Shown here piece by piece: positions 45,401 through 57,102 of a DNA stretch of 64,000 bases. A program made the position numbers and the translations under genes. The DNA lies in NCBI GenBank assembly GCA_030760725.1, contig JASWHV010000005.1:94618622-94682621 (forward strand), in the 5' to 3' direction. Position 1 is the first letter of the stretch. Every line of letters begins with the position of its first letter. Below the pieces are notes generated by a model. That model made no database searches. It was not told the DNA's origin and worked only from the letters and a program-made list of their open reading frames with translations. This DNA is from Neostapfia colusana (lineage: Eukaryota; Streptophyta; Magnoliopsida; Poales; Poaceae).

Positions 45401-46909
45401 ACGTCCGTGAAGTGGAGAGTCCAAGTGAACACTCTTGTTCTCGATGTCTAGAACAGCCTTATGGAAGGTCAACCATGATATTCCCAATATGGCATTGATT
45501 CCCTGGTCTTCGAGAATGATGAGGGTGGTAGGATAAATTTTTCCACCCAAGCAAAGTGGTGCTCGAGAAACGACTTCATTAGTTGATATGTCTCCACCTG
45601 GCGAATGAATAAGGTAAGAACCTTTGGTGATAGTGGTGGAGATCTGATCTCGGATTACCGTTGCCCGGCTAATGAAGTTATGTGTTGCACCAGAGTCGAA
45701 TAAAATGACAACCGGCTTGTCATTTAAGGTGAACCTGCCGGCAAGAACAGGTCCTCCCTTTGGCAGATCATCGACTGACACATAATTGACTGTTCCCACT
45801 TTTGACATAGCTTTTCTGGGCTGCCCAAGATCACTTTTTGGAACTGGACCCGCAGACACAATGTTACTGCTCGGTTCAGTTGCTTCATTGACGTTGGGCT
45901 CATTGTCAACCTGAAGTGGGACAGCACTCGGTTCAACTGAGAAATCACCTTGTTCATCTTCAGCCTCTTGAGGGTAATAATATTCTAGTGCACCTTGTTG
46001 ACACTGAGGTGCATAAGAAATAAGTTGCTGCTGCGGTAGAGGTGAATAAGACCTCTGTGGAGTAGAAGAGTCGTCACACTCCCAGAATGATTGCACCTCT
46101 TGTGGAATCTCTCGACCGGAAGGTGAACGGATTACCAACTGATACTTCTGAGGTAGACGATTTTCTTCATCTAGTGATGAGTCCCTCTCCCTCTTTTCTT
46201 TGAGGTAAAGGTTGGAATAATATTCTTGAGCAATAGCACAGCTCACGAACTCATCAAAATTCTCTTGGCTAACTTGAGCCAATTCACATCGTAGCCTAGC
46301 AGTCAGCCCTCGATAAAAATGATAACCTTTCATGGCTGGTGATTTCACATAGTCAGGGACATATTGAGCTAAGCGATTGAATTCCTTCGCATACTCAATA
46401 ACACTCATGTCCCCTTGCTTCAGACTCCAGAACTCATCCAGACTGGTTTGCATTATGCCCGCAGGGATGAAACGAGCACGAAATGCAGCCTGGAACTCCG
46501 CCCATGTGACACGATGCCCTGCTGGTTGGACAGCAAGGTAGTCTGCCCACCATGCTCCAGCAAAGCCGTGAAGCTGTTGAGCGGCATATAGAGTCTTCGA
46601 GAATTCGTCACATCGGATCAACCCAAGCTTGGACTCAATGACACGTAACCAGTGATTTGCTTCACAATGGTCAGCCGCCTCGGAGAATACCGGCGGTTGT
46701 GTCGCCAAGAAATCCAGATACGTGCTCTGGGTTAGCATGTGATGTTGAGCTTCTCGATCTATGCCTTTCTGAACTAGAGTTTGGAGAGTTTCATTCATTT
46801 TTGCCATAATTTCCGCCAATCCGGTTGGCGATGGCTCTTGTGATGAAGTCGAGTCATTCCCACCTCGACTGGAACCTCCAATCTCCATTTGAGAATGTGT
46901 ACGTACCAT
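42446..46909 (-). CDS. gag-pol: Gag-Pol polyprotein, array unit 4 (intact)
   Basis: 1487 residues. I see no amino-acid difference from unit 2: it has E172, T409, I958, R817 and Q1214. All catalytic motifs are present (DSGAT, FIDD, DD35E) and there is no CCHC knuckle. The near-identity with unit 2, although unit 3 lies between them, suggests that the whole group of units was copied recently and unit 3 mutated afterwards. Start chosen at ATG 46907-46909 after the same acceptor. Confidence 0.95.
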   Translation of the reverse strand: MVRTHSQMEIGGSSRGGNDSTSSQEPSPTGLAEIMAKMNETLQTLVQKGIDREAQHHMLTQSTYLDFLATQPPVFSEAADHCEANHWLRVIESKLGLIRCDEFSKTLYAAQQLHGFAGAWWADYLAVQPAGHRVTWAEFQAAFRARFIPAGIMQTSLDEFWSLKQGDMSVIEYAKEFNRLAQYVPDYVKSPAMKGYHFYRGLTARLRCELAQVSQENFDEFVSCAIAQEYYSNLYLKEKRERDSSLDEENRLPQKYQLVIRSPSGREIPQEVQSFWECDDSSTPQRSYSPLPQQQLISYAPQCQQGALEYYYPQEAEDEQGDFSVEPSAVPLQVDNEPNVNEATEPSSNIVSAGPVPKSDLGQPRKAMSKVGTVNYVSVDDLPKGGPVLAGRFTLNDKPVVILFDSGATHNFISRATVIRDQISTTITKGSYLIHSPGGDISTNEVVSRAPLCLGGKIYPTTLIILEDQGINAILGISWLTFHKAVLDIENKSVHLDSPLHGRQTLYLGEAISKDPEVCNTEVCKLEDIPVVREYPDVFPEDLPGLPPEREVEFKIELIPGTTPISRRPYKMAPNELAELKEQLKNLMDKGFIRPSSSPWGCSALFVKKKDETLRLCVDYRPLNAVTIKNKYPLPRIDILFDQLVGAKVFSKMDLRSGYHQIKIRAEDVPKTAFSTRYGLYEYLVMSFGLTNAPAHFMYLMNSVFMPELDQFVVVFIDDILVYSKSEEEHAKHLHIVLQRLRDHKLYAKFSKCEFWINQVPFLGHIISAEGIAVDPSKIEQVLKWKSPTSVHEVRSFLGLAGYYRRFIPSFSKISKRMTELLKKGIKYDWSKPCEEAFQVLVKHLTTAPVLAQPDTTKPFDVYCDASGVGLGCVLMQGGRVVAYGSRQLRNHEQHYPTHDLELAAVVLALKMWRHYLLGNLVHLYTDHKSLKYIFTQKELNMRQRRWLELIKDYEIEIHYHPGKANVVADALSRKSHIHNLTITPIEEGEPSLYLVPYGALHNLALIPSIREEVMEAQRRDKGMAHIKRRLKNGKMKCFQLDDEDTLWFKDRIVVPRDMRLRKKILDEAHLSKFSIHPGINKMYQDLRKKFWWTRMKREVAKYVSECDTCRRVKADHVKKSGLLQPLQIPAWKWEDLSMDFIVGLPMTSHHHDSIWVIVDRLTKSARFIPVHTNYSAKQYAELYIARILCLHGVPRTIVSDRGSLFVSRFWEQQHTSLGTKLIRSSAYHPQTDGQTERVNQILEDMLRACVIHHGKSWDDHLPLAEFSYNNGYQSSIKMAPYEALYGRKCRTPLNWCESGERVTYGIDLVNEAEERVRLIQANLKAAQSRQKSYADKKRRPLNFQVGDHVYLRVSPMKGIHRFGVKGKLAPRFIGPFAIMERCGPVAYRLELPAALARVHNVFHISQLRKCLKVPTEILTGDMADLKPDLTYVEHPTRIIDEKTRETRNRTLRFFKVLWENHTSDEATWESEEYFQRNHPELLEAHM

Positions 46910-48456
46910 ACTGCACGAAACAAAATTTTGAGTCAATCAAAATTCTATCTCAGTAGTAAGTAAAGATAAGTAAAACATGAACATGTCATGAACTTTATGA
47001 AAGCATAACCACATTCATGTTTAAACAAATCTTATGTACGCTAAGCTAATCAGCGGGACTACCCTGACCAGCTCACACAAACTCCAAGTTTTACTCAAGT
47101 CATCAACAGATTCTAGACTTGAGTTCAATACCAAAGTTTTAGTAAACTTCAGTAGCTTTCCAACCAGTACTTATGTGCTCATTAAGGATTTTTCTACAGG
47201 AAGTTATGGCTTAAAAACAGAAAGGTCCAGAGAGGTTTTTGCTACTGTCCTGGTTCTGAACAGTTTGCCTTCAACTGGACTTTTCACCCATGTAACATGT
47301 GATTCTGCTCTGGAGGCCTACAAGGAAGTTGTAGAGCACTTGAAAATATTTCCAGAACTGTATCATACACCTTATTTGGGTCAAGCTACTCAGAGTTATG
47401 CTCTGTTAAAGTCCAGCAAGAATTTCTGCCAGAAACAGAGCTCTCTGTTTTTGAAAACTTTGACACCTAGTTATACTCCCATTTGAATCTTAGCCCAAAT
47501 TAAGAGTTCAATAACTAATATTTGTTTCAAACTTCCATATTTAGTTGAAAGTTAGCTCATGAATCATTTCTTCATAGGGAAGAGGTTCTTATGTGTAGTA
47601 CGGTGTCGATGCACCGTAAGAATCATGTCGGTACTACGTAGCCTCACCAAATAAAAATGCTAACCGGATTACACCGGCATATACGTATTATCAGTGGCAC
47701 TAAGACGGTCTCTCGCACACGTGTACTACATGGAATACGTACGTGGTTAGTACCTGCAGAAGATCACTCAATAGTGGTGCACTCAAAGGTTGTTTCATTT
47801 CAGGCAGTTCTATAATTGAAAGTAAATACAAACGCCCGTATCATTGCCATACGGCCATCCTTGAGTTAAGTCACGTCTCAAGGTACGTGATCGTGTTTCA
47901 ACACCACACGACGGGGAACCCGAGTATGTCATGAACGGGTCGTCACGGTTGGGAATGTTATCAACCCAACGGATACCACCTACTGCCCTGCAGGGCACGC
48001 CGATGGCAAGCGCTGCGTATGTCCTCCTGGGCTATTTCCAGACGAACACACTCTCGCGTTACTGACCACGCGATGGGGTCTCCACTTACTTGCCTAATGC
48101 ACGCTAGGGATCAGCGTTTCATATGAACTCAGGAACATGAAGAGTCCAAGAGTTTCATATTAACATCTCACACCAAGCTGTGAGATCTGCCCTGAACCAC
48201 TTTCCTCATCAGGGGAGCTAACCGAAATTGAACCGCTTTCGGTAGCGTTCCTTACCATTCTTACCTGAACGTAGGTGCGTAGTTACATAATGAAAGTTCA
48301 GAATTAAAACACATATGTTAGTCTTGCCACTTTAAGTAACTACACTACTATAGTCCTTATGTGGGCCTAATATCGTTTCCTCACCGTATCCTAAGGTTTT
48401 GTCGTAATACCATCCTTATTCCGTGTGCTATTACCAATGCGGCTCTGATACCACGC
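46910..48456 (-). other. Leader of unit 4: PBS and predicted intron
   Basis: PBS 48441-48453; predicted intron 48264 down to 46911. Splice sites unchanged. Confidence 0.65.
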
Positions 48457-51400
48457 TGAGGGGGCCCGACCTCCATCACGGGGCCGTGCCGCCTTGCCCG
48501 AGGAATCGCATTGGGTGGTGCCGTGTTATGCGGCACCCAACAGCACACATATAAGGAACACAGTATTACATAAATCAAAGGCGGAAGGTTACAATTATTC
48601 TTTGTGAATAATTTACATAAAATAACTACAGCGGAAGTCTATAACCAGCTCACGTTGAATAACTATGAAGCACCGAGAAGAGGTCCAGCCCGCGGACTCC
48701 TCTCGCTAGCAACACGAAGACAAGGCAGCGGCTAGGTTCTCCAAGGGTGACATGACTCGGAAGTTCCCGAGTCTCACCAGACAACCTGCTTTATAGCGTC
48801 GATGCTTACCTGCAAAACCACTTATATAGCAAGAGTGAGCACAAAGGCTCAGCAAGACTTAACCGTCTCTCCTAAAGCATGAAACTCTACATGAACGTAA
48901 CCTAAGACCTATCCTGTAATTTGCGAAAAGACTCGCCTACGAGTTCATCCTTAACTTTCAGATTTTAGCCATAATAGTAGTGACCTTGCGCCCAGCAACA
49001 TTGGAACTCCACAATCAAACAAGAAACGCTTCATTCCAATGTTACTTGTCCCAAGGTGAAAAATAAATTCAGTTTGCTCTATCTCTACTTCAAACATGGT
49101 TTTCATGCAACTTAACATAATCACAACAGCAATTATACTTTTTGCAAACTGTTTCCACACAAGTTGATTAACTACGTCACAACATGGGAGCAAGCGGTAC
49201 TCAATAACCGCGAGGGACGGTGATTCGAATCAAACACTACCCGGATAACTCGACACATACGCCCGCCTCTGAAGACCCAACTCTGGCGTCCTTCATTACG
49301 TCGTATGTGGCAACCTTTCTCAGGACACTAAACTGTAGAACCGGTCGCGCCGTCTCGGGCTCATAGGTCTAACGAGACGATGTGGTATGCCTCTACAGTC
49401 CAGTGAACCTGGTACATCGGTTTCCTGGTTCCCATATATCAGTAAGCATCCGGTACACAACTCAATACTTGCTCCTGGACGCGGCATACGCATCGGTCCT
49501 TAACCGACACAGGCAGAGCTACTCGACCAAGACCTCGTCTTGTCGCAGCCTAACCCCTCTGCCCGGTCTCATCTTTAGAAATGTAAAGTTTAGTTTGCTT
49601 CCTATCCCAACCACACTTATGATATTCTGAACTATAGCTCGCGAGTAGATTCCAACTACTCGTCTTCTACCGGATGCCCTAGTCTATTTAGCACGGCCTT
49701 ATTCTACAGCGATGACACAATTCTACCCTCGACTTCAGGGTTCATGTTTGGTTATGCAAGTGGAGTATCACACATCCTTGACCTAATGCACATACAAACC
49801 TTGACCAATAGTAGTGAACAAAGGGAAAACTTTTAAAACAACTTAAGTGCAAACCGGGGCTTGCCTTGGTTTTGCAGGTGTCTAAAGTCAGATAAGATGA
49901 AGTTAGTTGCTGATGATGACTTGAAACTTAATCCCTGCCTTCTTGCTCCTTGATCAAATCTTCACCTATTCACGTTTAAGCACTACACGTTATGAACATG
50001 CATATCTTTAATTGTAAAACTTTTTGCTAACAATTGCTATAGACAAGTTTAAAACTGGAACTTTGTTTAAGAATTTAAAATGACACTGGGGGTGGTGGTT
50101 TGGATGTGTGTCTAAGCACTATCCTCGAGTGAGAAGTGAGGTTCATCACTTGGGTGGTGATCACCTAATGAGGTTAACAGGATATAATGATCCAGGGCTC
50201 CAATGGAGCTGGGAATTTTCTTGGGGGTTCCTTGTCACAAGAAAGTCCTCTGGACCAAAATTCAGAACATTTCACTAAGTGGATCACCCAGAACAATTCC
50301 CTAAGCATTTAAGCATAAAGGAATTAATTCTGATTAAACTTGCACTTTAATGCAGATCTAAGTGAACCATAATTTCCTACATAGCTCAGAGAGTATTCCT
50401 AAATTTTCCTAGGATTTTTGGAGCTAAGGAATGGCTAGAACTGAATTTCCAAGTTTTGGAAATTCTCTGAAAATGTTTCTGTATTCATTTGAATACAGAA
50501 ACTTGAAATTGGAATTATCCCAACTAAATAAATTCCAAATGACCTGAAACTTTTACAGGAGTCTCCTAATATCCTGAAGAATATCCTGGCAAAATTTGGA
50601 GAATTTTGGTTGAACCAAAGTCCCTCTAAAATTCTTTTGCTGAAAAGTTTTAAAGAATTTTCCAGAATTTTCTATTGCTTTTCATGCAAATTGGGTTGCA
50701 TATTTGGATAGAGCATTTCATCCTGAATCGAACCCAATTTGAATCACTAAATTTGGAGCTCTCTAGAAAAAGTTATGCAGATCCAAAGTTTGAACCAAAT
50801 CTGGAATTCAAATTAATTCGGGAAAAGTTCAAACTCTGCCTGTGGGCCACAGGGCCACGTGTCGACCGCTGAAACACGAGCCACACGGGGCCACAGACCT
50901 TTTCCCGTGCCATCACACCGGATCCGAGGCCGCAGCGGATCGAAGATTTAAAATATCGCCGCTGACAGGTGGGACCGGCCGATCGTCTTCAACCTCGGCC
51001 CGTTTCCTTTTTCCCGCGCCGCCCCCTCGCCGGAAGTTCGTCGGGGCTCGCCGGAGTCGGCTTCCCGGCCGTCTCCTGGCTCGGTACTCGCCGCCTGGGG
51101 GTTTTCAGGGGCGGGGAACATGTCTACGGGGTTGGCTCGGGCTGCCGGTGGCCGGAAGTAGGCCGGCGACGAGCCGCGACCTTCGGTGATGATCGGCACC
51201 GTCGCCCGAGCACACTAGCCCGCCAAAAGCTCGGCGGATCTGCTCTAAAGCATCAGTGGAGGTCAGGCAATCTCGGCGTGGCCTCAACCTGGCTCGGAAA
51301 CGACGGCAAACCGGTTGTCACCGTGCGCCCGCGCGTTCCCGCCATGGCCGCCGACCGAAAAGCTCAAAATTAGCTGTAACCACGGCGTTTCTAGCTAGGG

Positions 51401-52570
51401 TTGTGGAGGGGATTGGATCGCTAGCCAGTCTAGTTTATTTGTGCATGATTTGATGAGCTAAGAACGAACAACAAATAAGAATTTTGGGTTTTCGTACCGG
51501 ATCATCGGTCTGGGGCCGTCGGTGATATTTTCCCAAATCTCGCGCGGTGGTTCACCGATTTGCTTGAGGTTTGGGGGTGAGCAGAAGGGTTCACCAGCGC
51601 GTCCGGAGGTGGCCTTGCTTGGGCGTGGAAGTGCTTGGATTAGGCTGTCCATGAGCGCCCCAACTCTCGGTGAAGTGGAATCGCTGCGGCAACGAGCCGA
51701 TTTTGGGTCGGGGAGGCAACAACTCGTGGGATGCTGTACTTAGGAAGTGGAGGATGAGCTCACCGTGTGGTTTCTTGGCTTGGCTGGCCTCTGCACGCTC
51801 GGTTTCCTTCAGTTCTCGGTCGATCGCCCGAGGCGGCAGCGTCCTCGGTCCTTTTATTGTGCGAGGGCGGAAAGGCGGACGAGGCGTCGGTGATGAAGCA
51901 AAGGCCCGCACGGGAGGAACGGTAGGCGTCCAGGCAGCTCTCCAGCGTGCTGCTTCGGTGAAGAGGTGGCACCCGCGTGCATTCGGTGGCGCCGGGAGCG
52001 GCTTCGGTGGCTCGGGTGGAAACCAATACACCGTGGTAGACTTAAGCAGCAAGTTATAACCCCCACCTCTCTATGACAAGTGGGGCCCACAACTCCCTTC
52101 TGCCCCAAAAGATCTCCAAATCTTTGGCACATGCAAATTCATCCCTGAGGTACTCAAATTAAAAAGTTATTTGGCAATTTGACCAGTTGTGCCTCAATTT
52201 CGAATTTAAATTCAAATTTGGGTGAAATTTACAAGTTCCTTTGATATTCATATCAAAGCACCTCCAAATTTGCTCAAAACTTGGCTCCCTCATAATTTGG
52301 ACCTGAGAAACTCAAATATATCCTCTGATCTTTGAGTTGGCTTTTGCAACTACAACCTCTCCAACATCAGTTTGAATTTTTCCTTTTTGGAGATGGCCCT
52401 CCCCTTTTTGGAAGTGACCCTCTTAGTTCAAACTGAATTCCAAGTTTTATTGCACATGCCAACACTTTCATGAGGAACACAAAAGTTTTTGTAAGTCCCA
52501 TTTATTGTATTCAAACTCAACTTTATTCATAGCTCAAGTTTTCTATTTACAAGTTTTTGGGACTTTTACA
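48457..52570 (-). repeat. LTR d (4114 bp), shared between units 4 and 5
   Basis: Most of it matches b and c, including the one-base deletion. The PPT-side end has private bases (GTAAGTCCCATTTATTG near 52493 where the others have GTATGTCCCATTTCTTG). A mixed origin, PPT end from unit 5 and the rest from the b/c type, would fit recombination within the LTR. Confidence 0.92.
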
Positions 52571-52606
52571 TTCCTCCCCCCTTAAAAAGAATCTCGTCCC
52601 GAGATT
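52571..52606 (-). other. PPT and palindrome of unit 5
   Basis: PPT 52571-52583; palindrome 52590-52606. Confidence 0.88.
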
Positions 52607-52638
52607 CATGATTAAGGACAAGGTGGAGAGGACAACTA

Positions 52639-55600
52639 CTACATATGAGCCTCTAACAACTCCGGATGATTGCGCTGGAAATACTCCTCGCTTTCCCATG
52701 TAGCTTCGTCGGACGTGTGATTTTCCCATAGCACCTTGAAAAATCGCAGCGTCCGATTTCTTGTTTCGCGAGTCTTTTCATCAATTATCCGGGTTGGATG
52801 CTCAACATACGTGAGGTCCGGCTTCAGATCTGCCATGTCTCCCGTGAGAATCTCCGTTGGAACTTTCAAACACTTCCGCAACTGAGATATGTGGAAGACA
52901 TTATGCACTCTGGCTAAGGCTGCCGGTAGCTCCAAACGGTATGCCACGGGTCCACACCTTTCCATGATGGCGAAGGGACCGATAAAACGCGGAGCTAGTT
53001 TTCCTTTCACTCCAAATCGGTGAATGCCCTTCATGGGAGATACGCGGAGGTAGACGTGGTCTCCAACTTGAAAGTTCAGAGGACGACGTTTCTTATCCGC
53101 ATAGCTCTTTTGTCTGGACTGAGCGGCTTTCAGATTTGCTTGAATAAGCCTTACCCGCTCTTCTGCTTCATTTACGAGATCAATCCCGTAAGTTACCCTC
53201 TCGCCGGATTCACACCAGTTCAAGGGTGTGCGGCACTTCCGGCCGTAGAGAGCTTCATAAGGCGCCATTTTGATACTTGATTGATACCCGTTGTTATATG
53301 AGAACTCCGCCAACGGTAAGTGATCATCCCAGCTCTTACCGTGGTGGATGACACATGCTCTCAGCATATCTTCAAGTATTTGATTCACCCTCTCAGTTTG
53401 TCCATCGGTTTGAGGGTGATACGCGGAGATTCGAATCAATTTAGTTCCCAAGGATGTGTGTAGCTGTTCCCAGAAACGGGACACGAACAGCGATCCTCTG
53501 TCGGAGACAATGGTTCGGGGAACTCCATGCAAGCACAAGATTCGTGCTATGTATAACTCCGCATACTGCTTGGCGCTGTAGTTGGTATGCACCGGAATGA
53601 AACGTGCCGATTTGGTTAATCGATCAACGATTACCCAAATCGAGTCATGGTGGTGGGAGGTCATCGGCAACCCAACGATGAAATCCATACTTAAGTCTTC
53701 CCACTTCCATGCCGGTATTTGTAGCGGTTGCAGCAAGCCCGACTTCTTCACATGGTCGGCCTTAACTCTTCGACACGTATCACATTCTGAAACGTATTTT
53801 GCAACTTCACGTTTCATACGTGTCCACCAAAACTTCTTCCGGAGGTCTTGGTACATTTTATTGATGCCAGGATGAATAGAAAATTTGGATAAGTGAGCCT
53901 CATCCAAAATTTTCTTCCGCGGCCTCATATCACGGGGTACGACTATCCGGTCCTTGAACCACAAGGTATCTTCATCATCTAACTGGAAACATTTCATCTT
54001 CCCGTTTTTCAACCTCCTTTTGATATGAGCCATGCCCTTGTCTCTCCTTTGAGCTTCCATGACCTCCTCTCTTATTGAGGGTATGAGAGCTAGGTTATGT
54101 AGGGCCCCATAGGGAACCAAGTAGAGACTCGGTTCTCCCTCTTCTATCGGCGTGATGGTTAGGTTATGAATATGAGACTTCCGGCTGAGTGCATCGGCAA
54201 CCACATTTGCCTTGCCCGGATGATAATGAATTTCAATCTCATAGTCCTTGATCAGCTCCAACCATCGCCGTTGCCGCATATTTAACTCCTTTTGAGTGAA
54301 TATGTACTTCAAGCTTTTGTGGTCGGTGTAGAGATGAACCAGATTTCCCAATAGGTAATGTCTCCACATCTTCAAAGCTAGTACCACGGCAGCAAGCTCG
54401 AGATCATGCGTTGGATAATGTTGCTCATGATTCCGTAATTGCCGTGATCCATATGCGACCACACGTCCTCCTTGCATGAGTACACACCCAAGCCCGACGC
54501 CGGATGCATCACAATAAACATCAAAAGGCTTGGTTGTATCCGGTTGAGCTAGAACCGGGGCTGTTGTGAGGTGTTTCACCAACACTTGAAAAGCTTCCTC
54601 ACATGGCTTGCTCCAATCATACTTTATGCCCTTCTTCAGTAGCTCCGTCATAGGTTTGGAGATTTTTGAGAAGCTCGGGATGAACCTCCGATAATATCCC
54701 GCCAAACCCAAGAAGCTACGAACTTCATGGACTGATGTTGGAGACTTCCACTTCAGCACTTGTTCAATCTTGCTTGGATCAACAGCAATGCCTTCTGCTG
54801 AAATAATGTGCCCAAGAAATGGCACTTGGTTGATCCAGAATTCACATTTACTAAACTTTGCATAGAGCTTGTGATCTCGCAGTCGTTGGAGCACAATATG
54901 CAAATGTTTAGCGTGTTCCTCTTCAGATTTGGAATAGACCAAGATGTCGTCGATGAATACCACGACGAACTGATCCAGCTCCGGCATGAACACCGAGTTC
55001 ATAAGATACATAAAGTGGGCCGGAGCATTGGTCAACCCAAATGACATGACAAGATACTCATAGAGTCCGTATCTTGTCGAGAATGCTGTTTTCGGGACAT
55101 CTTCCGCTCGAATCTTGATTTGATGATATCCCGACCTTAAGTCCATCTTAGAAAAGACTTTAGCACCCACTAGCTGATCGAAGAGGATATCAATTCTTGG
55201 TAGTGGATACTTGTTCTTTATGGTCACAGCATTCAAAGGACGATAATCGACGCATAGCCTCAGCGTCTCATCCTTCTTCTTCACAAATAAAGCTGAGCAA
55301 CCCCATGGTGATGAACTTGGACGAATAAACCCCTTGTCCATTAGATTCTTGAGTTGCTCCTTCAGCTCGGCTAATTCGTTCGGAGCCATTTTGTATGGTC
55401 TCCGAGAGATTGGCGTGGTTCCCGGTATCAACTCTATTTTGAATTCCACCTCGCGCTCAGGTGGTAAGCCTGGAAGATCTTCGGGAAACACATCCGGATA
55501 TTCACGGACTACCGGAATGTCTTCTAACTTGCACACCTCGGTATTACATACTTCCGGGTCTTTAGAAATCGCTTCGCCGAGGTACAATGTTTGACGTCCG

Positions 55601-57102
55601 TGAAGTGGAGAGTCCAAGTGAACACTCCTGTTCTCGATGTCTAGAACAGCCTTATGGAAGGTCAACCATGATATTCCCAATATGGCATTGATTCCCTGGT
55701 CTTCGAGAATGATGAGGGTGGTAGGATAAATTTTTCCACCCAAGCAAAGTGGTGCTCGAGAAACGACTTCATTAGTTGATATGTCTCCACCTGGCGAATG
55801 AATAAGGTAAGAACCTTTGGTGATAGTGGTGGAGATCTGATCTCGGATTACCGTTGCCCGGCTAATGAAGTTATGTGTTGCACCAGAGTCGAATAAAATG
55901 ACAACCGGCTTGTCATTTAAGGTGAACCTGCCGGCAAGAACAGGTCCTCCCTTTGGCAGATCATCGACTGACACATAATTGACTGTTCCCACTTTTGACA
56001 TAGCTTTTCTGGGCTGCCCAAGATCACTTTTTGGAACTGGACCCGCAGACACAATGTTACTGCTCGGTTCAGTTGCTTCATTGACGTTGGGCTCATTGTC
56101 AACCTGAAGTGGGACAGCACTCGGTTCAACTGAGAAATCACCTTGTTCATCTTCAGCCTCTTGAGGGTAATAATATTCTAGTGCACCTTGTTGACACTGA
56201 GGTGCATAAGAAATAAGTTGCTGCTGCGGTAGAGGTGAATAAGACCTCTGTGGAGTAGAAGAGTCGTCACACTCCCAGAATGATTGCACCTCTTGTGGAA
56301 TCTCTCGACCGGAAGGTGAACGGATTACCAACTGATACTTCTGAGGTAGACGATTTTCTTCATCTAGTGATGAGTCCCTCTCCCTCTTTTCTTTGAGGTA
56401 AAGGTTGGAATAATATTCTTGAGCAATAGCACAGCTCACGAACTCATCAAAATTCTCTTGGCTAACTTGAGCCAATTCACATCGTAGCCTAGCAGTCAGC
56501 CCTCGATAAAAATGATAACCTTTCATGGCTGGTGATTTCACATAGTCAGGGACATATTGACCTAAGCGATTGAATTCCTTCGCATACTCAATAACACTCA
56601 TGTCCCCTTGCTTCAGACTCCAGAACTCATCCAGACTGGTTTGCATTATGCCCGCAGGGATGAAACGAGCACGAAATGCAGCCTGGAACTCCGCCCATGT
56701 GACACGATGCCCTGCTGGTTGGACAGCAAGGTAGTCTGCCCACCATGCTCCAGCAAAGCCATGAAGCTGTTGAGCGGCATATAGAGTCTTCGAGAATTCG
56801 TCACATCGGATCAACCCAAGCTTGGACTCAATGACACGTAACCAGTGATTTGCTTCACAATGGTCAGCCGCCTCGGAGAATACCGGCGGTTGTGTCGCCA
56901 AGAAATCCAGATACGTGCTCTGGGTTAGCATGTGATGTTGAGCTTCTCGATCTATGCCTTTCTGAACTAGAGTTTGGAGAGTTTCATTCATTTTTGCCAT
57001 AATTTCCGCCAATCCGGTTGGTGATGGCTCTTGTGATGAAGTCGAGTCATTCCCACATCGACTGGAACCTCCAATCTCCATTTGAGAATGTGTACGTACC
57101 AT
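52639..57102 (-). CDS. gag-pol: Gag-Pol polyprotein, array unit 5 (intact frame, most diverged copy)
   Basis: 1487 residues. Relative to unit 2: G16C, A181G, K492R, R817P, L1061P, Q1214L and S1225I. P817 and L1214 match element A or the right-edge element and so are probably ancestral; units 2-4 then share derived R and Q. L1061P and S1225I look private: related elements have Leu in the RDMxLRKK segment near the integrase zinc finger and Ser in IRSSAYHP close to the catalytic glutamate, so integrase may be weakened. Protease DSGAT, FIDD and DD35E are intact. Silent differences are also more frequent than among units 2-4. This is the unit nearest the 5' end of the array. Confidence 0.94.
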   Translation of the reverse strand: MVRTHSQMEIGGSSRCGNDSTSSQEPSPTGLAEIMAKMNETLQTLVQKGIDREAQHHMLTQSTYLDFLATQPPVFSEAADHCEANHWLRVIESKLGLIRCDEFSKTLYAAQQLHGFAGAWWADYLAVQPAGHRVTWAEFQAAFRARFIPAGIMQTSLDEFWSLKQGDMSVIEYAKEFNRLGQYVPDYVKSPAMKGYHFYRGLTARLRCELAQVSQENFDEFVSCAIAQEYYSNLYLKEKRERDSSLDEENRLPQKYQLVIRSPSGREIPQEVQSFWECDDSSTPQRSYSPLPQQQLISYAPQCQQGALEYYYPQEAEDEQGDFSVEPSAVPLQVDNEPNVNEATEPSSNIVSAGPVPKSDLGQPRKAMSKVGTVNYVSVDDLPKGGPVLAGRFTLNDKPVVILFDSGATHNFISRATVIRDQISTTITKGSYLIHSPGGDISTNEVVSRAPLCLGGKIYPTTLIILEDQGINAILGISWLTFHKAVLDIENRSVHLDSPLHGRQTLYLGEAISKDPEVCNTEVCKLEDIPVVREYPDVFPEDLPGLPPEREVEFKIELIPGTTPISRRPYKMAPNELAELKEQLKNLMDKGFIRPSSSPWGCSALFVKKKDETLRLCVDYRPLNAVTIKNKYPLPRIDILFDQLVGAKVFSKMDLRSGYHQIKIRAEDVPKTAFSTRYGLYEYLVMSFGLTNAPAHFMYLMNSVFMPELDQFVVVFIDDILVYSKSEEEHAKHLHIVLQRLRDHKLYAKFSKCEFWINQVPFLGHIISAEGIAVDPSKIEQVLKWKSPTSVHEVRSFLGLAGYYRRFIPSFSKISKPMTELLKKGIKYDWSKPCEEAFQVLVKHLTTAPVLAQPDTTKPFDVYCDASGVGLGCVLMQGGRVVAYGSRQLRNHEQHYPTHDLELAAVVLALKMWRHYLLGNLVHLYTDHKSLKYIFTQKELNMRQRRWLELIKDYEIEIHYHPGKANVVADALSRKSHIHNLTITPIEEGEPSLYLVPYGALHNLALIPSIREEVMEAQRRDKGMAHIKRRLKNGKMKCFQLDDEDTLWFKDRIVVPRDMRPRKKILDEAHLSKFSIHPGINKMYQDLRKKFWWTRMKREVAKYVSECDTCRRVKADHVKKSGLLQPLQIPAWKWEDLSMDFIVGLPMTSHHHDSIWVIVDRLTKSARFIPVHTNYSAKQYAELYIARILCLHGVPRTIVSDRGSLFVSRFWEQLHTSLGTKLIRISAYHPQTDGQTERVNQILEDMLRACVIHHGKSWDDHLPLAEFSYNNGYQSSIKMAPYEALYGRKCRTPLNWCESGERVTYGIDLVNEAEERVRLIQANLKAAQSRQKSYADKKRRPLNFQVGDHVYLRVSPMKGIHRFGVKGKLAPRFIGPFAIMERCGPVAYRLELPAALARVHNVFHISQLRKCLKVPTEILTGDMADLKPDLTYVEHPTRIIDEKTRETRNRTLRFFKVLWENHTSDEATWESEEYFQRNHPELLEAHM

